Shown in pieces: positions 1 to 9,738 of a stretch of 64,000 nt of DNA. The stretch's first letter is position 1; each line of letters begins with the position of its first letter. The translations under genes and the position numbers were made by a program. Location of the stretch: NCBI GenBank assembly GCA_004124475.1, contig SCKK01000009.1:17837-81836 (forward strand), read 5' to 3'. The notes beneath the pieces are model-generated. The model worked only from the letters and a program-made list of their open reading frames with translations. It made no database searches and was not told the origin of the DNA. The stretch is from Fidelibacterota bacterium. Lineage in GTDB: Bacteria > Fidelibacterota > Marinisomatia > Marinisomatales > SCKK01.

Positions 1-1597
1 CTGTATTGAATCGTACTCCAGACAGGGACTGGATAGATTCCACCAAACGGGGGATAATGAGTGTATCTTCTTTCGACCATTCTGATGCAATCAACCCTTG
101 ATCAATCGTTTGAACTCTCCAGACGTACGTCCCGGGGGATATATCTTGAAAAACCTTAATAAGACTCTGTCCATTGTTACCGACCCCAAGGGGGACAACC
201 CCAGAGAGAATCTGGTTTTTATTTCCCTCCGTGCCCATTTGCAAGTTATAGATAAGAGCTGGGTTAGATGTCTCAATATCAGAACCCTCACTCCAGGTAA
301 GTATTACCTGATTCCCCACTGCAAAAGAGGATAACGAATTGGATGCCAATGGTGGATTATTACTTACAGTACCTGTATTCTTGAACACTTTTGTATACAC
401 CGAACCTAAATCCTGAGGATTGCTATTACTATACCCATTCAAAAATAGGTCGAGATCACCGTCACCATCATAATCGCTAAAAGATGCACTAATACCTCCA
501 GGGATAGTCTGTATCAAGTGAAATACACCTGAACCATTGTTACTAAAAATCTTTGCGTTGGATTCCAACAAAATTTCGGCATCTGCACTAACGAATTCGG
601 CGCCAGCTATAACCATATCCAAGTCACCGTCATTATCAAAATCTCCGAAATCGATTGAACCGTAACTGACTCCAAAAGAGATATGAGTTGTATCGGATAA
701 TGTGCCCACAGGTTCATTCTTGTAAATGATAGTTAAAGATATTCCAGTTGTATCCCCATTCCACCCGGTGGTAATCAGGTCTAGATCCCCATCGTTATCA
801 TAATCTTTCCAGGCAACACTAGCTGCCTTTAATCCTTCGAGTTGTTGGTTCGTATCTTCTATCAATCGACCGGTGGGCTCGTTCTTATATACCTTGGTTA
901 CGTGAGACTCTGTCTCCGCACTTTGTCCCGATACCACTAAGTCCAAATCACCATCATTGTCGTAATCACCCCAAGCTGCATCACCATTTGCAATGTTGGC
1001 AAGGATCTGGGTTTCATCAAAAGTCAGGGTACCCAGCGGATCGTTGATGTAGATGCGCGTAATCAATCGAAATTCAGGGACTTGCAGTCCCATCAGAAAG
1101 AGATCCAAATCGCCATCATTATCCAAATCCCCCCACGCGGCTTTGCTGTACAAGAGGGCAGGGAAAGTGTTCTCTGTGTCCATCTCAAATTCACTATCGG
1201 AATACTTGAAAATAACTGATATACCTCCACCCGTAACAAATATGTCTAAATCTCCATCATTATCATAGTCACCTAATGCAATCCCACCATAGGCACCATA
1301 TGGACCATATAGGAAACCACCGTCAAGTATTTGTACTTGATGCAGTTTGCCCTCTCCATCATTATCATAAATACTTATAAAATTACTTCCAATTGTAGGG
1401 GAGTATCCGCTGAGTACCAGATCTATATCCCCATCATCGTCGATATCACCCCATACACTCTCACCACCGGCAAATTGAATAAGACTTTCCGTTAATGTAC
1501 TGTCTTCGACAAAGATGTTGTCTTGAGAAAACCTAATCGGTAACGACCATACCAAACTACACAATACTCCTTGGAGCAGAATAATATACTTGATCAT
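1..1597 (-). CDS. FG-GAP/VCBS repeat secreted protein (C-terminus outside window)
   Basis: An open frame runs on the minus strand from ATG at 1597 past base 1, so about 532 residues are visible and the C-terminus is missing. A short hydrophobic N-terminus (IILLQGVLCSLVWS) looks like a signal peptide. Seven calcium-loop motifs of the type DYDNDGDLDL are spaced through residues 50-400, which is the FG-GAP/VCBS beta-propeller pattern. Around residues 410-500 there is an Ig/fibronectin-like stretch (VILTWSEGSDIETSNPALIY). Proteins of this design in FCB bacteria are exported and usually carry a C-terminal sorting domain, which cannot be checked here. Ligand and role are unknown. Confidence 0.85.
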   Translation of the reverse strand, partial: MIKYIILLQGVLCSLVWSLPIRFSQDNIFVEDSTLTESLIQFAGGESVWGDIDDDGDIDLVLSGYSPTIGSNFISIYDNDGEGKLHQVQILDGGFLYGPYGAYGGIALGDYDNDGDLDIFVTGGGISVIFKYSDSEFEMDTENTFPALLYSKAAWGDLDNDGDLDLFLMGLQVPEFRLITRIYINDPLGTLTFDETQILANIANGDAAWGDYDNDGDLDLVVSGQSAETESHVTKVYKNEPTGRLIEDTNQQLEGLKAASVAWKDYDNDGDLDLITTGWNGDTTGISLTIIYKNEPVGTLSDTTHISFGVSYGSIDFGDFDNDGDLDMVIAGAEFVSADAEILLESNAKIFSNNGSGVFHLIQTIPGGISASFSDYDGDGDLDLFLNGYSNSNPQDLGSVYTKVFKNTGTVSNNPPLASNSLSSFAVGNQVILTWSEGSDIETSNPALIYNLQMGTEGNKNQILSGVVPLGVGNNGQSLIKVFQDISPGTYVWRVQTIDQGLIASEWSKEDTLIIPRLVESIQSLSGVRFNT

Positions 1598-1770
1598 AAC
1601 TATGAGTGAAATGACTGAATATGGTGAAAATCTTGCCAAGGTTTTCCTATCGATCAAAAAAGGATAAATCTATTGAAAAACAACGATCACTTTACACTGA
1701 TATGCCCTGTTATCCATTGAACCAGGTAGCTTGTCTCCCGTAAATGTTTACGCTTCTGAGCCACAAACTT

Positions 1771-4542
1771 CTATTTTGAGGTGGCTGTGTACACACCATC
1801 CCAATCATCACCAGGAGGAGAGATTAAATACTTTTCACACCTATTCACAAATACACTTGAAGGTGTGGTCTTAACAAAAACGTGGTTGCCATAGGGTTCC
1901 AAAAGGATAGATTTTTTAAATAATTTGAGGGCTCGGTTCCAATTCCCTTTGAAATAAAAATCTTGAGCTTCGTTAAAAATATCCTGGAGTTGAATATATT
2001 TAGAGTCAAGTTCCCCTTCAAACCCCAGAAGCTCGTACATGTTTACAGGCTCCGTTTTCCCAACTACTCTGATACTATCGATAAGTCTTGTCTTAATTGT
2101 ATTATCCCCAATAAGCTCTAAAGTTTCCCCGCTGCAAACCGTAAAAACACCATATTGTTTAGCAATAGATTCCAACCTTGATGCCACATTCACCGCATCA
2201 CCCATCATGGTATAATTCATTCTCGTTGCAGATCCCATATTCCCCGTCACTATAGGACCGGAGTTGATTCCTATCCGCATGAGCATGTCCGTCACAATCA
2301 GGGGCCACTTCTCTCCCTCAGATTTCCATTTATTACGAAGTTCCACTAACTTTTTTTGCATAGCTAATCCTGTATGACAGGCCTGGTCTGCATGGTTTTC
2401 CTGAGGCATGGGGGCTCCGAAGAATGCGATAATAGCATCCCCCTCATATTTATCAAGAGTACCTCGATATTCAAGTAAAATGTCGGTCATAGCTGTCAAA
2501 TATTCATTCAACAATTCAACTAATTTTGAGGGGTTCCCAAGTTTTTCGGCAATTGTGGAAAAACCCTGAATATCTGTGAAAAACGCTGTACGAACTCCTT
2601 CCTCCCCTCCCAGTTGTGGGGTCTGTTTTTTCTCATACATTTCATCAATTAATTCCGGAGATAGATAAGTTTTAAAAGTTTCGTGGAGGAATTTCTTGTC
2701 TTTTTCTTGTGTGATATAATTATAGACGGTAATACTGATATACCCAATTAGGAAGATCAGTGAGGGCCCGATCATGTCTACCCACATCCCCATCCTCGTA
2801 AAGCTGAAAAAGTTTGCCACTCCATAAACGCCCCATAGTCCTAAACTCAGACCCGCCCCTAAAACTGGATGAAAGCGCGGAATAAGTAATCCCAAGACGA
2901 TTCCAAAGCCTAACATGATAATGATTTCGAAAACTTTTGGTATTCGCTTAATGTAAATCTGAGAGAGAATCGTATTCAAGACATTGGCGTGAAGACCTAA
3001 CATAGGGTAGCGTGGACTAAAAGGCATGGGATTCAGATCGTGGGTACCTGCCGCGGTCAGACCGTAGAAAAGCATCTTGTTACGGAACTCGAAAGGTACA
3101 ATGTCTCTCCCTTTAAGAGTGAACTCTGATTGAGATGGATAAAAGTAAAGGGGATGTTGGGTTTCTACGGTACCCTCAGTTTTCAAAAGATTTTTGATGA
3201 TGATAAAATTTCTCTTATGCTTTGGGCTGTCATTCAAGTCTAATTGGACATTCAGCATATCATAGCTAATCTCTGGGTGTTCCATTAGACCCCGTTCAAT
3301 GGCTACATTATCCCTAATTTCTAAGAAAAACTCAATCATCCCCGGTGGCACTTTTTCAAATGGGAGCCCTTGTGACTTGAAAAATGCTTCGGGTCCCTTT
3401 TGGAAATCTTGCATTACAAATGACTCAACCTGGTAAGCCAGTAGTACTTTGGAGAACGCGTCCTGAACAATTTCCACCGGCTCCAACCCGAGGGAAATGA
3501 CCTTGTGTTGAAAAGTACGAACATCCCCGATCAGGTCAGGTTCTTCGTGGAAGAGTGCCTTTATTTCGGATAGAATGTAATTCGGGTGTTCATTTTCATA
3601 GAATTCTTTTACTAAACTATAGGGGTAATGTTCGAAATTCTCTTCCCAATCGCCGGCCCAATTGACCATCATATAACCTTCCTTGGAGATAGGAATACGG
3701 ATGACTTGGTCGCGACTGGCTATGTCCGCTCCAAAAGGAATAATAACGTGCTCACCAGGGATAACCTTCACATTCTTAAAAGGAACACCAAAATAATCAC
3801 AAGCCATCAACAGCGCTATGGAAGGAAACAACCGCCCATCGTATACCGCTACAAGAGGATACCGACGGATTACCCCGTCACCATCCGCCACGGCCTGGGC
3901 ATAGGCAACCCCCCTGCTAGCGGTGATAAGATCCTTGATTGGTGGTTCAATATCGTAGAACAAATACAAGGAAGTGGAACGCAAGTCCGGGGCCTCCTGA
4001 TAGAATCGTTTAGAAAGTTTTAACGCCTCTTCTTGAAGTGGGGACCGTTTCTTCACTGCTGTTTCTGATTCGTCCATTGGCTTGAAGCTCTCAGCCAGAT
4101 AGACGTTCCCTGCTTCAACCATCGCCTCCCTCATGGTCCGATCGTAGTCCCGAATGAGAGCTTGAACGGATTCGCTATTGATATCCTGCTCAGGCAGAAA
4201 TTCCAAATCACTGACAAGAATGTGAGGAACACTTGGCTCTGGAAAGTAAATATCAAAGGCAAGCATTCTCACGCCATGCTCATGCCCAAATCTGATGATT
4301 CGCTCGTGCTTGTCCCGGGTCCAATCCTGGAATCGACCTTCCTCCTGTAGAGCTCGTACGTCAATATCAATGGTGCCAATATCAGCTCTGATGGGAATGG
4401 GGCCTCTGATCCTGAACCTCGCATCCAATAGTTTTAACTCAATATTCTTATAGAACGGGAAAAACGATAGGACAATAGTGATAATCGAAATACTAGTAGA
4501 AATCAACAAATAGAAGATGAAGTTTTGTCTGTTCTTAGCCAA
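1771..4542 (-). CDS. CHASE2-domain class III adenylate cyclase
   Basis: A 923-aa membrane protein that probably makes cAMP in response to an extracytoplasmic signal. A transmembrane helix at about residues 10-28 precedes a long periplasmic CHASE2-type sensor (about 35-520). Three closely spaced membrane helices follow (about 530-605), then a cytoplasmic cyclase domain (about 650-830). The cyclase motifs are visible: TAFFTDIQGFS and YEGDAIIAFFG hold the two metal-binding aspartates, and MMGDAVNVASRLE holds the transition-state Asn/Arg pair. The Lys of DKYEGD and the Asp of MMGDAVN fit adenylate rather than guanylate cyclases. The last 90 residues look like a helical, TPR-like tail. It stands alone beside the IS30 element; no cAMP receptor was seen nearby. 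Confidence 0.9.
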   Translation of the reverse strand: MAKNRQNFIFYLLISTSISIITIVLSFFPFYKNIELKLLDARFRIRGPIPIRADIGTIDIDVRALQEEGRFQDWTRDKHERIIRFGHEHGVRMLAFDIYFPEPSVPHILVSDLEFLPEQDINSESVQALIRDYDRTMREAMVEAGNVYLAESFKPMDESETAVKKRSPLQEEALKLSKRFYQEAPDLRSTSLYLFYDIEPPIKDLITASRGVAYAQAVADGDGVIRRYPLVAVYDGRLFPSIALLMACDYFGVPFKNVKVIPGEHVIIPFGADIASRDQVIRIPISKEGYMMVNWAGDWEENFEHYPYSLVKEFYENEHPNYILSEIKALFHEEPDLIGDVRTFQHKVISLGLEPVEIVQDAFSKVLLAYQVESFVMQDFQKGPEAFFKSQGLPFEKVPPGMIEFFLEIRDNVAIERGLMEHPEISYDMLNVQLDLNDSPKHKRNFIIIKNLLKTEGTVETQHPLYFYPSQSEFTLKGRDIVPFEFRNKMLFYGLTAAGTHDLNPMPFSPRYPMLGLHANVLNTILSQIYIKRIPKVFEIIIMLGFGIVLGLLIPRFHPVLGAGLSLGLWGVYGVANFFSFTRMGMWVDMIGPSLIFLIGYISITVYNYITQEKDKKFLHETFKTYLSPELIDEMYEKKQTPQLGGEEGVRTAFFTDIQGFSTIAEKLGNPSKLVELLNEYLTAMTDILLEYRGTLDKYEGDAIIAFFGAPMPQENHADQACHTGLAMQKKLVELRNKWKSEGEKWPLIVTDMLMRIGINSGPIVTGNMGSATRMNYTMMGDAVNVASRLESIAKQYGVFTVCSGETLELIGDNTIKTRLIDSIRVVGKTEPVNMYELLGFEGELDSKYIQLQDIFNEAQDFYFKGNWNRALKLFKKSILLEPYGNHVFVKTTPSSVFVNRCEKYLISPPGDDWDGVYTATSK

Positions 4543-4619
4543 CGTTATTTCATTAGATTATTTTGAGAATTAATATCTATATTAGTAATTGCTAATATTT
4601 CATTCTCAATATTATTTGC

Positions 4620-5694
4620 TGGATTCAAGTAGTAAGTGCAACAGTTAATTCTTCTTCAAAAAATACTTGGTTAAGTGTTTTGAATCCAAGTCTTTTTATA
4701 GGTCGGTTGTTAAGTCGTTTCATAGTACGGATTAATTCTTCAACGGATACTGTTCTAAAGTCTCTGCTTTTTGGAAAGTATTGGCGGATTAGGCCATTGG
4801 TATTTTCATTGGTTCTTCTTTCCCAAGCGGAATACGCGTGAGCAAAATAAAAGACACAATCCAATGCTTTTGAGATTGGCTCGTTATTTGCAAATTCTTT
4901 TCCATTATCAGACGTAATTGTATGTACTTTATCTTTGATGAGATACAGCAACTTTCGAATTGCCTTTTCTGTCTCATCTTTAGTTTTCCGCTCCAATTTA
5001 AAAAGAAGTGCAAATCCGGATTTTCTCTCTGTAAGAGACACAATAACCTGTTTATGCCATTTACCAATAATGGTATCCGCTTCCCGGTCTCCAATTCTAC
5101 TTCGCGTTTCTACTATGGAAGGACGTTCATCAATACTGACCCTATTCTTGATCTGTCCCCATCGGTCATTCGATCCATTCCGTTTCTTACGGTTCCGTTT
5201 ATAGCGTAAAGGAGTATAAAGGTCTCCACCTGTGTGTTTATCCTGAAGGATATAGTGGTAAATCCATTCATGGTTCACAGAAACACCCAGGTTCTCTTTC
5301 ATCCAACCATGTATCTGTTCGGGAGACCAGTCGTTCCAGATCGACGTCTCAATAAAAGCCCAGGTACTTCCATCTATAGGTGGTTTGATTTTGCCTTTTC
5401 TTCTATCCAAGGCTAATACATGTGCTTGCTTATATCGATAGCCACGTTTTCCATGGTTCCACCTCAATTCCCGGCCTATCGTCGATTTATGAACCCCAAT
5501 CGTTAAAGCAATTTCTGATTGATCATGACCGGTTTTAAGCAATGTATTTATTCCGTACCTTTGTTCCAGCGTGAGCTGGCTGTAGTTTCTCATTTGTGCT
5601 CCTCATTTTTGTATGAAAGAGAGGAAGAGATGCTACAACTGCTCCGCTTTCTCTACAAATAGTGTTTGAGTTGCAATTAAGAGTTGAATTCAAG
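4620..5694 (-). mobile_element. IS30-family insertion sequence, apparently complete
   Basis: An element of about 1.07 kb with one transposase gene and imperfect inverted ends. Read inward, the left end (from 4620) is GGATTCAAGTAGTAAGTGCAAC and the right end (from 5694) is TTGAATTCAACTCTTAATTGCAAC; they share ATTCAA and TGCAAC at equal spacing. The same outer sequence flanks the second IS30-type transposase at 63.7 kb. The exact tips and target duplication could not be fixed. Confidence 0.75.
4625..5593 (-). CDS. IS30-family transposase
   Basis: A 322-aa DDE transposase. The N-terminus (YSQLTLEQRYGINTLLK) is the IS30-type helix-turn-helix, with a second HTH around IGVHKSTIGRELRWN. The catalytic core shows DREADTIIGK (first Asp), TITSDNGKEF (second Asp) and WERRTNENTNGLIR (Glu), as in IS30. 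No frameshift is visible and the length is normal, so the copy may be active. It reads toward the left end of the element and stops about 5 bp from the inverted repeat. Confidence 0.95.
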   Translation of the reverse strand: MRNYSQLTLEQRYGINTLLKTGHDQSEIALTIGVHKSTIGRELRWNHGKRGYRYKQAHVLALDRRKGKIKPPIDGSTWAFIETSIWNDWSPEQIHGWMKENLGVSVNHEWIYHYILQDKHTGGDLYTPLRYKRNRKKRNGSNDRWGQIKNRVSIDERPSIVETRSRIGDREADTIIGKWHKQVIVSLTERKSGFALLFKLERKTKDETEKAIRKLLYLIKDKVHTITSDNGKEFANNEPISKALDCVFYFAHAYSAWERRTNENTNGLIRQYFPKSRDFRTVSVEELIRTMKRLNNRPIKRLGFKTLNQVFFEEELTVALTT

Positions 5695-5722
5695 GTATTG
5701 TTATTACAGAATTTTAACATAA

Positions 5723-5866
5723 TTAACAGGAAACTTTAAGGAAATACAAGACAATCTGCAACCTGAATTTGTTCCTGACTCAGACCTGAAACTCATGTAT
5801 CTGGTACGTCAAGTATTAAGGTATCATCATTACTCTTATCGCACCGAACAAGCCTACTGCATTTGA
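5723..5866 (+). pseudogene. N-terminal remnant of an integron-integrase-like tyrosine recombinase
   Basis: Just outside the right end of the IS30 element an open stretch of about 47 codons encodes LKLMYLVRQVLRYHHYS followed by YRTEQAYC, then stops at TGA 5864. The pattern (LDQLRxxIRxxHYSxRTEQAYVxW) is the SAM-like N-terminal core-binding segment of integron integrases and close tyrosine recombinases. No catalytic domain follows in any frame and the next bases are non-coding, so it is a decayed fragment. It matters because attC-like sites occur elsewhere in the window. The family call rests on about 30 residues. Confidence 0.6.
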
Positions 5867-6275
5867 CAGTAAGATTCATTAAGTACCTTACTTCTACCCT
5901 CCGATTATAGTAATATCTGAAAATTGAGGTCAGTTGTCATGTTGAGAACCTCACCCCTTTATTCTAAGTGAGCCTCTAATTCCGTAATTATACCCCCTAA
6001 TTGACACGTGGAGCCGTTTTCTTTCCTACATTGATTATGACACCCACTCGTATATTTAAAAAAGGGTGGCTTAATTAACACCTTTTTATTCCGTATCCGT
6101 CAAAAGCGTACCGTTGTACCGTATTAAAACGGTCAAATATGGTAATCTGATTGTTGTTAGTGAGGTAGGAAATCTCAAAACTCTATCTTCCTAGGGGGCC
6201 TGGAGCATCGATTTTTGGAGGTCTGTCAAGATGCTGATACTTTGAACGAATGGAATCCTGTGAAAAAAAGAATTC
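5867..6275. other. Intergenic region with no recognisable gene
   Basis: About 400 bp follow the recombinase remnant, with stops in all frames. No further part of the recombinase, no RNA gene and no strong hairpin was recognised. It is probably decayed DNA. Confidence 0.5.
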
Positions 6276-6488
6276 TCAGAAATGCTCTATCCTATATGGT
6301 AGCCATAAAGCAGATAGCGCCTGATACACTTGCTTAAACCCAATCTGTGTAATATCCTGCAGAGTCCCATCATGAAGCACACGACTGATATACCAGAGGA
6401 CAAAACTCTCATTCTCAAAATCTTCCTCCGTACAATTGTAGTCCCAGATCAGCCTTGGGTTGACATCTTTTAGTTTGAGCTTTACCAT
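6276..6488 (-). CDS. Small hypothetical protein, DUF6922-like pattern
   Basis: A 70-aa protein from an ATG. The layout PRLIWDYN...FVLWYISRVLHDGTLQDI resembles small proteins annotated as DUF6922 (LFWDxD...RFxIERVLxxGxxxD), common in Bacteroidota and their relatives, often near transferred DNA. No function is known. The match is by eye only and the ORF is short, so the call is tentative. Confidence 0.45.
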   Translation of the reverse strand: MVKLKLKDVNPRLIWDYNCTEEDFENESFVLWYISRVLHDGTLQDITQIGFKQVYQALSALWLPYRIEHF

Positions 6489-6668
6489 GATGACTGAAAT
6501 TTAGACTTTGACGCCTCGGCAGACGACAACAAATTGATTTTCAAGGCTAAGTCCCAAAGATTCGGGGCTCAATTTAGGTGGAAGTAAATAAGAGGGAGAA
6601 CAAAGATGAAAAGGCAGTCATAACCACGATTTTTAAAGCAAATAACCGTGTATCATAAATAGCGTAAG

Positions 6669-7553
6669 TTATAAATTCTCCGAAATCTCTATCGCAAGCA
6701 TTTCAGAATAAATTTTAAACATCTCTTTTGTCCAATAAACAAATTCCTCCAGGTCGAAGGTTCCAGGTTTTGCGGTAATTGATTCATAGGAAACCACGGC
6801 TTTATCAAGTAAGAAAGAACAATGACCTTTATATTTATAGAAATGTTCTTCATCATAAGACGTCATATATTTCTCACCCAAAATAGAAATTCTTGAATAG
6901 CCTATAAAAATATCTACTTTTGTTGAGGAGGAAATATCTTTTAGAGAAGGAACAATAACTACGCGTCCAGTTTCTCCTTTCCGAATATAATTAATAATAG
7001 TATGAACTTTCAGCGCTGCTGCTGCAGAAATATCTTCAAGAAGGGCGGGTTCTTGAAATCTCCTATCAAAACCATTATATAAAATGCTTTGTATTTCCTG
7101 TTCTGTTGGGGAAAAAATTCCTAATCCTGAGGTAGGGTATGTAATGGAAGCTGTTTTATCCTTACCCTTTCCAGCTACGTTTCTCTTAATTAAATTTTTC
7201 CTCAAGTCACTAAAAACACTACTTTTGATTACTTCGTTTTTGCCAATAACATTCCAATCTGTGCTGGTTCGTATAGAATTCACGAATATTTTATACAGTT
7301 CATCTGTCACTTTAATGTAAAGGGAATCTGGCATATTAACCAAATATTCTACGTTGAACTCAATTATAGCCACTTTTTTGAAATCATACGCATTGAGATT
7401 TTCAACTCCTTTTGACAAAATATATTTAGATGCTACTTTGCTGGGAACGGTCTCATAACTATTAATATTAAACGGTTTTGTCTTCCCGCCACATCCATGG
7501 AAGATAAGTAGTCCTAAATACAGGAAAAGCAGTAATAGATTAGAGCTCTTCAC
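6669..7553 (-). CDS. Hypothetical lipoprotein at the end of the pilus cluster
   Basis: About 294 aa. I chose the GTG at 7553 because AAAGGAG lies a few bases upstream; the frame stays open to 7586. The N-terminus is a signal with a lipobox-like LIFHGC, so the mature protein is probably a lipoprotein anchored at its Cys. The body has alternating beta/alpha stretches (KKVAIIEFNVEYL, KVHTIINYI, KVDIFIGYSRIS), loosely like CsgG/TolB-N style lipoproteins, but no family was recognised. It lies about 100 bp downstream of pilC on the same strand, so a role in pilus or secretion assembly is possible by context only. Confidence 0.7.
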   Translation of the reverse strand: MKSSNLLLLFLYLGLLIFHGCGGKTKPFNINSYETVPSKVASKYILSKGVENLNAYDFKKVAIIEFNVEYLVNMPDSLYIKVTDELYKIFVNSIRTSTDWNVIGKNEVIKSSVFSDLRKNLIKRNVAGKGKDKTASITYPTSGLGIFSPTEQEIQSILYNGFDRRFQEPALLEDISAAAALKVHTIINYIRKGETGRVVIVPSLKDISSSTKVDIFIGYSRISILGEKYMTSYDEEHFYKYKGHCSFLLDKAVVSYESITAKPGTFDLEEFVYWTKEMFKIYSEMLAIEISENL

Positions 7554-7688
7554 CCCTTTCTCCTTTTCTATCATATTTAAAAACACAGTCTTTAGAACTT
7601 CAACAATATTTGAAAAAACCTCTACCTTCTAATTACGTAACGAGAAATGAAAAGGTAGGACTGTTGGTCATTTCATTATACACTCTCC

Positions 7689-8897
7689 CTAAAAAACCTC
7701 ATACATTCTCCACATGGGTAGGAATATGCCCAATGCTATTAATAAGATAAATGCTCCCATAATTACCGTCATCATCGGTTCGATCATAGTGGAAAGTCTT
7801 TTTATGAGGTGGTCAACTTCAATATCATACTGCTTAGCGATATTACTCAACATTTCGTCCAAAGCACCTGATTGTTCACCCACGCTAATCATTTTTAGTG
7901 TCATTGGTGGAAAATGTTTACTGGTTCCCAACGCTTCTGCCAATGACATCCCTTCCGCGACTTTTTCTCGAGCTGCAGCAATTTCGTTTCCAATAACCTG
8001 ATTTCCAACCGTTTTTTCAACTGTCTCCAATGCAGAGATTATTTGAATACCCCCATGACTCAGAGTTTCAAGCATGTGAGCAAAGCGGGCAATAGTACTT
8101 TTCAACACTATTAATTTGAAAATTGGAAATTTCAATTTTATCACATCAGAAACGTATTTTCCTCTTGGCGTACGGAGAAACATTATTAAAGAAGTAACTA
8201 CAACAATAACGGCGACCAACGTGTAAGCCCAATATTGTGTAACAGCTGTATTTATTCCAATTAAAATTCTAGTGGGCATGGGTAATTCGATACCTTGTGA
8301 TTTAAACATGGTAGCAAACTTTGGTATGACAAAGAGAATGGCACCGGTAAAAGCAAGGATAAGTGCACAAAATATAATTATGGGATACCGCATAGCAGAT
8401 TTAACACTTGCTCTTACCTGGATATCATGACCGATGAATTGGGACAGCCGTTTTAAAATTACATCCATGACACCCGCCTTTTCACCCGCTTCTATCATAT
8501 TTGTATACATAAGGGTAAAGATCTGAGGATATTTTCTCATTGCTTGAGATAAGGACGAGCCACTATTCAAATGTTCAGCCAATGATTTAACTACATTCTT
8601 CATTTTTTCAGTCTCTGACTGTTCTGTTATTGCTTCAAGAGCTGAAAGGAGAGGTACTCCTGCATCTAACATAATTCCCAATTGTGTCGTGAAATGTTCG
8701 ATCTCTTGAGGTTTAACTTTTTGAAGGTTATCAAACCAGGCTTGAAAATCAAACCGTTCTTTATGTTCTTTAACAGATAGAATCAGCTCATTTCTCTGTT
8801 CCACCTGTTCATAGACTTCATATTTTGACGAGGCTTCTATAGTAGTCTCAAGAACATTCCCCTCTTCTGTAACTAATTTGCAAATAAATTCTGGCAT
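7689..8897 (-). CDS. pilC: Type IV pilus / type II secretion inner-membrane platform protein
   Basis: A 402-aa member of the GspF/PilC family, the inner-membrane platform on which the PilB ATPase acts. Two T2SSF repeats are visible: ...FTTQLGIMLDAGVPLLSALEAI in the first half and FAHMLETLSHGGIQIISALE in the second. Each is followed by a membrane helix (about residues 170-195, 220-240 and 375-398). Length is normal. It continues the minus-strand pilus cluster but is now separated from pilB and the NtrC-type gene by 2.6 kb of mobile and decayed DNA, so it may no longer be co-transcribed with them. Confidence 0.93.
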   Translation of the reverse strand: MPEFICKLVTEEGNVLETTIEASSKYEVYEQVEQRNELILSVKEHKERFDFQAWFDNLQKVKPQEIEHFTTQLGIMLDAGVPLLSALEAITEQSETEKMKNVVKSLAEHLNSGSSLSQAMRKYPQIFTLMYTNMIEAGEKAGVMDVILKRLSQFIGHDIQVRASVKSAMRYPIIIFCALILAFTGAILFVIPKFATMFKSQGIELPMPTRILIGINTAVTQYWAYTLVAVIVVVTSLIMFLRTPRGKYVSDVIKLKFPIFKLIVLKSTIARFAHMLETLSHGGIQIISALETVEKTVGNQVIGNEIAAAREKVAEGMSLAEALGTSKHFPPMTLKMISVGEQSGALDEMLSNIAKQYDIEVDHLIKRLSTMIEPMMTVIMGAFILLIALGIFLPMWRMYEVF

Positions 8898-9039
8898 TGC
8901 TTCACCTATTAGTAGCAGCCTGCCCCGTAGCGACGAAGGAGTGTATTGAGGTGGCAGTCACACTATCCATTATTCGAAATCGTCTCCATAACTATTTATT
9001 GTATCCGAAATTTTGTATGTTTTTGGAATGAAACATTCC

Positions 9040-9490
9040 AGGTGATCAGCCATACTTCCCAACATTCACCCAACTTCCTTGTATCTTTCCGAAAATGATT
9101 TATAATTATCCTCGTTAATATATCCACAATCTTTAGCGAAATCCAACCAAACTTGTGTTTCACTAGCCTCCCCATCAGCGTCAGTAATCTTGGAGGTAAA
9201 ATGCCTAGGTTATCTTCGTTTTCTATATGCCTCAGCCTCGACTTGTCGGGGAACACACGGATCTCGAGGAGTCCCTAATCTGACTGATCTGCTCTTTTAA
9301 ATAATAAACACACTCGCTAATATCTGCTATTCTATTTTTATCTTTACCATTTAACTCAAATAGCCATAATAGATTTTCAACTATTTAACAGGGTAAAAGT
9401 ATTTTCTTCTTGCAGAAAAGATTTAGAAAGGAGATAAATCTCCATAGTCAGTTTATATGCCATCCTGTAAACCTTTAAATCTTTTCCCGA
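9040..9490 (-). pseudogene. Decayed four-helix-bundle (23S IVP-type) protein gene
   Basis: Minus-strand fragments match the small four-helix-bundle family often found as 23S rRNA intervening-sequence proteins or accessory genes. At about 9385-9485 a frame reads KDLKVYRMAYKLTMEIYLLS. At about 9075-9245 another reads EAYRKRR, stop, HFTSKITDADGE, then SETQVWLDFAKDCGYI and YKEVG followed by TGA. Between them lies a foreign-looking stretch plus a CCCCGACAAGTCGAGG palindrome. Several stops make it non-functional. The longer ORF in another frame here (8996-9256) is not a gene. Confidence 0.7.
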
Positions 9491-9566
9491 AAGGATCCCT
9501 CTGGAAAAAGCTTACACTCATTCTGAAATCCTATTTTATGATGCTCCTGCTAATGCAACTGCTACT

Positions 9567-9733
9567 TAGTGTCTGAACGAAAAGTCCAGTTTGGGAAAAA
9601 GATGTCATCTTTCCTGCCTGTCGGCAGACAATTGTTCGACGAATATCTTATAAACTTTCAAACTATCCAAAGGATCCCTCGGAAAAGATGACATCTTTCT
9701 TCATTCGGTTTTTTGTTTTTCGGTCAAGCACTA
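9567..9733. mobile_element. MITE-like element, copy 1
   Basis: A non-coding element bounded by TAGTGTCTGAACG and the inverted CGGTCAAGCACTA. AAGATGTCATCTTT and AAAGATGACATCTTT form inner inverted arms. A second copy lies at 35365-35510. Copy 1 is longer by about 21 bp because a GGATCC-type palindrome is nested inside it. Possible 2-bp target duplication CT/CT. An IS1380 element begins 6 bp beyond its right end. Confidence 0.7.
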
Positions 9734-9738
9734 CTTAG

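Noticed and set aside
3628..4023. 131-aa plus ORF inside the adenylate cyclase gene
   Set aside because: Antisense shadow of a well-supported coding region with no family pattern of its own.
8996..9256. 86-aa minus ORF as a gene
   Set aside because: It overlaps, in another frame, the decayed four-helix-bundle gene whose residues match a known family; this frame shows no family pattern.
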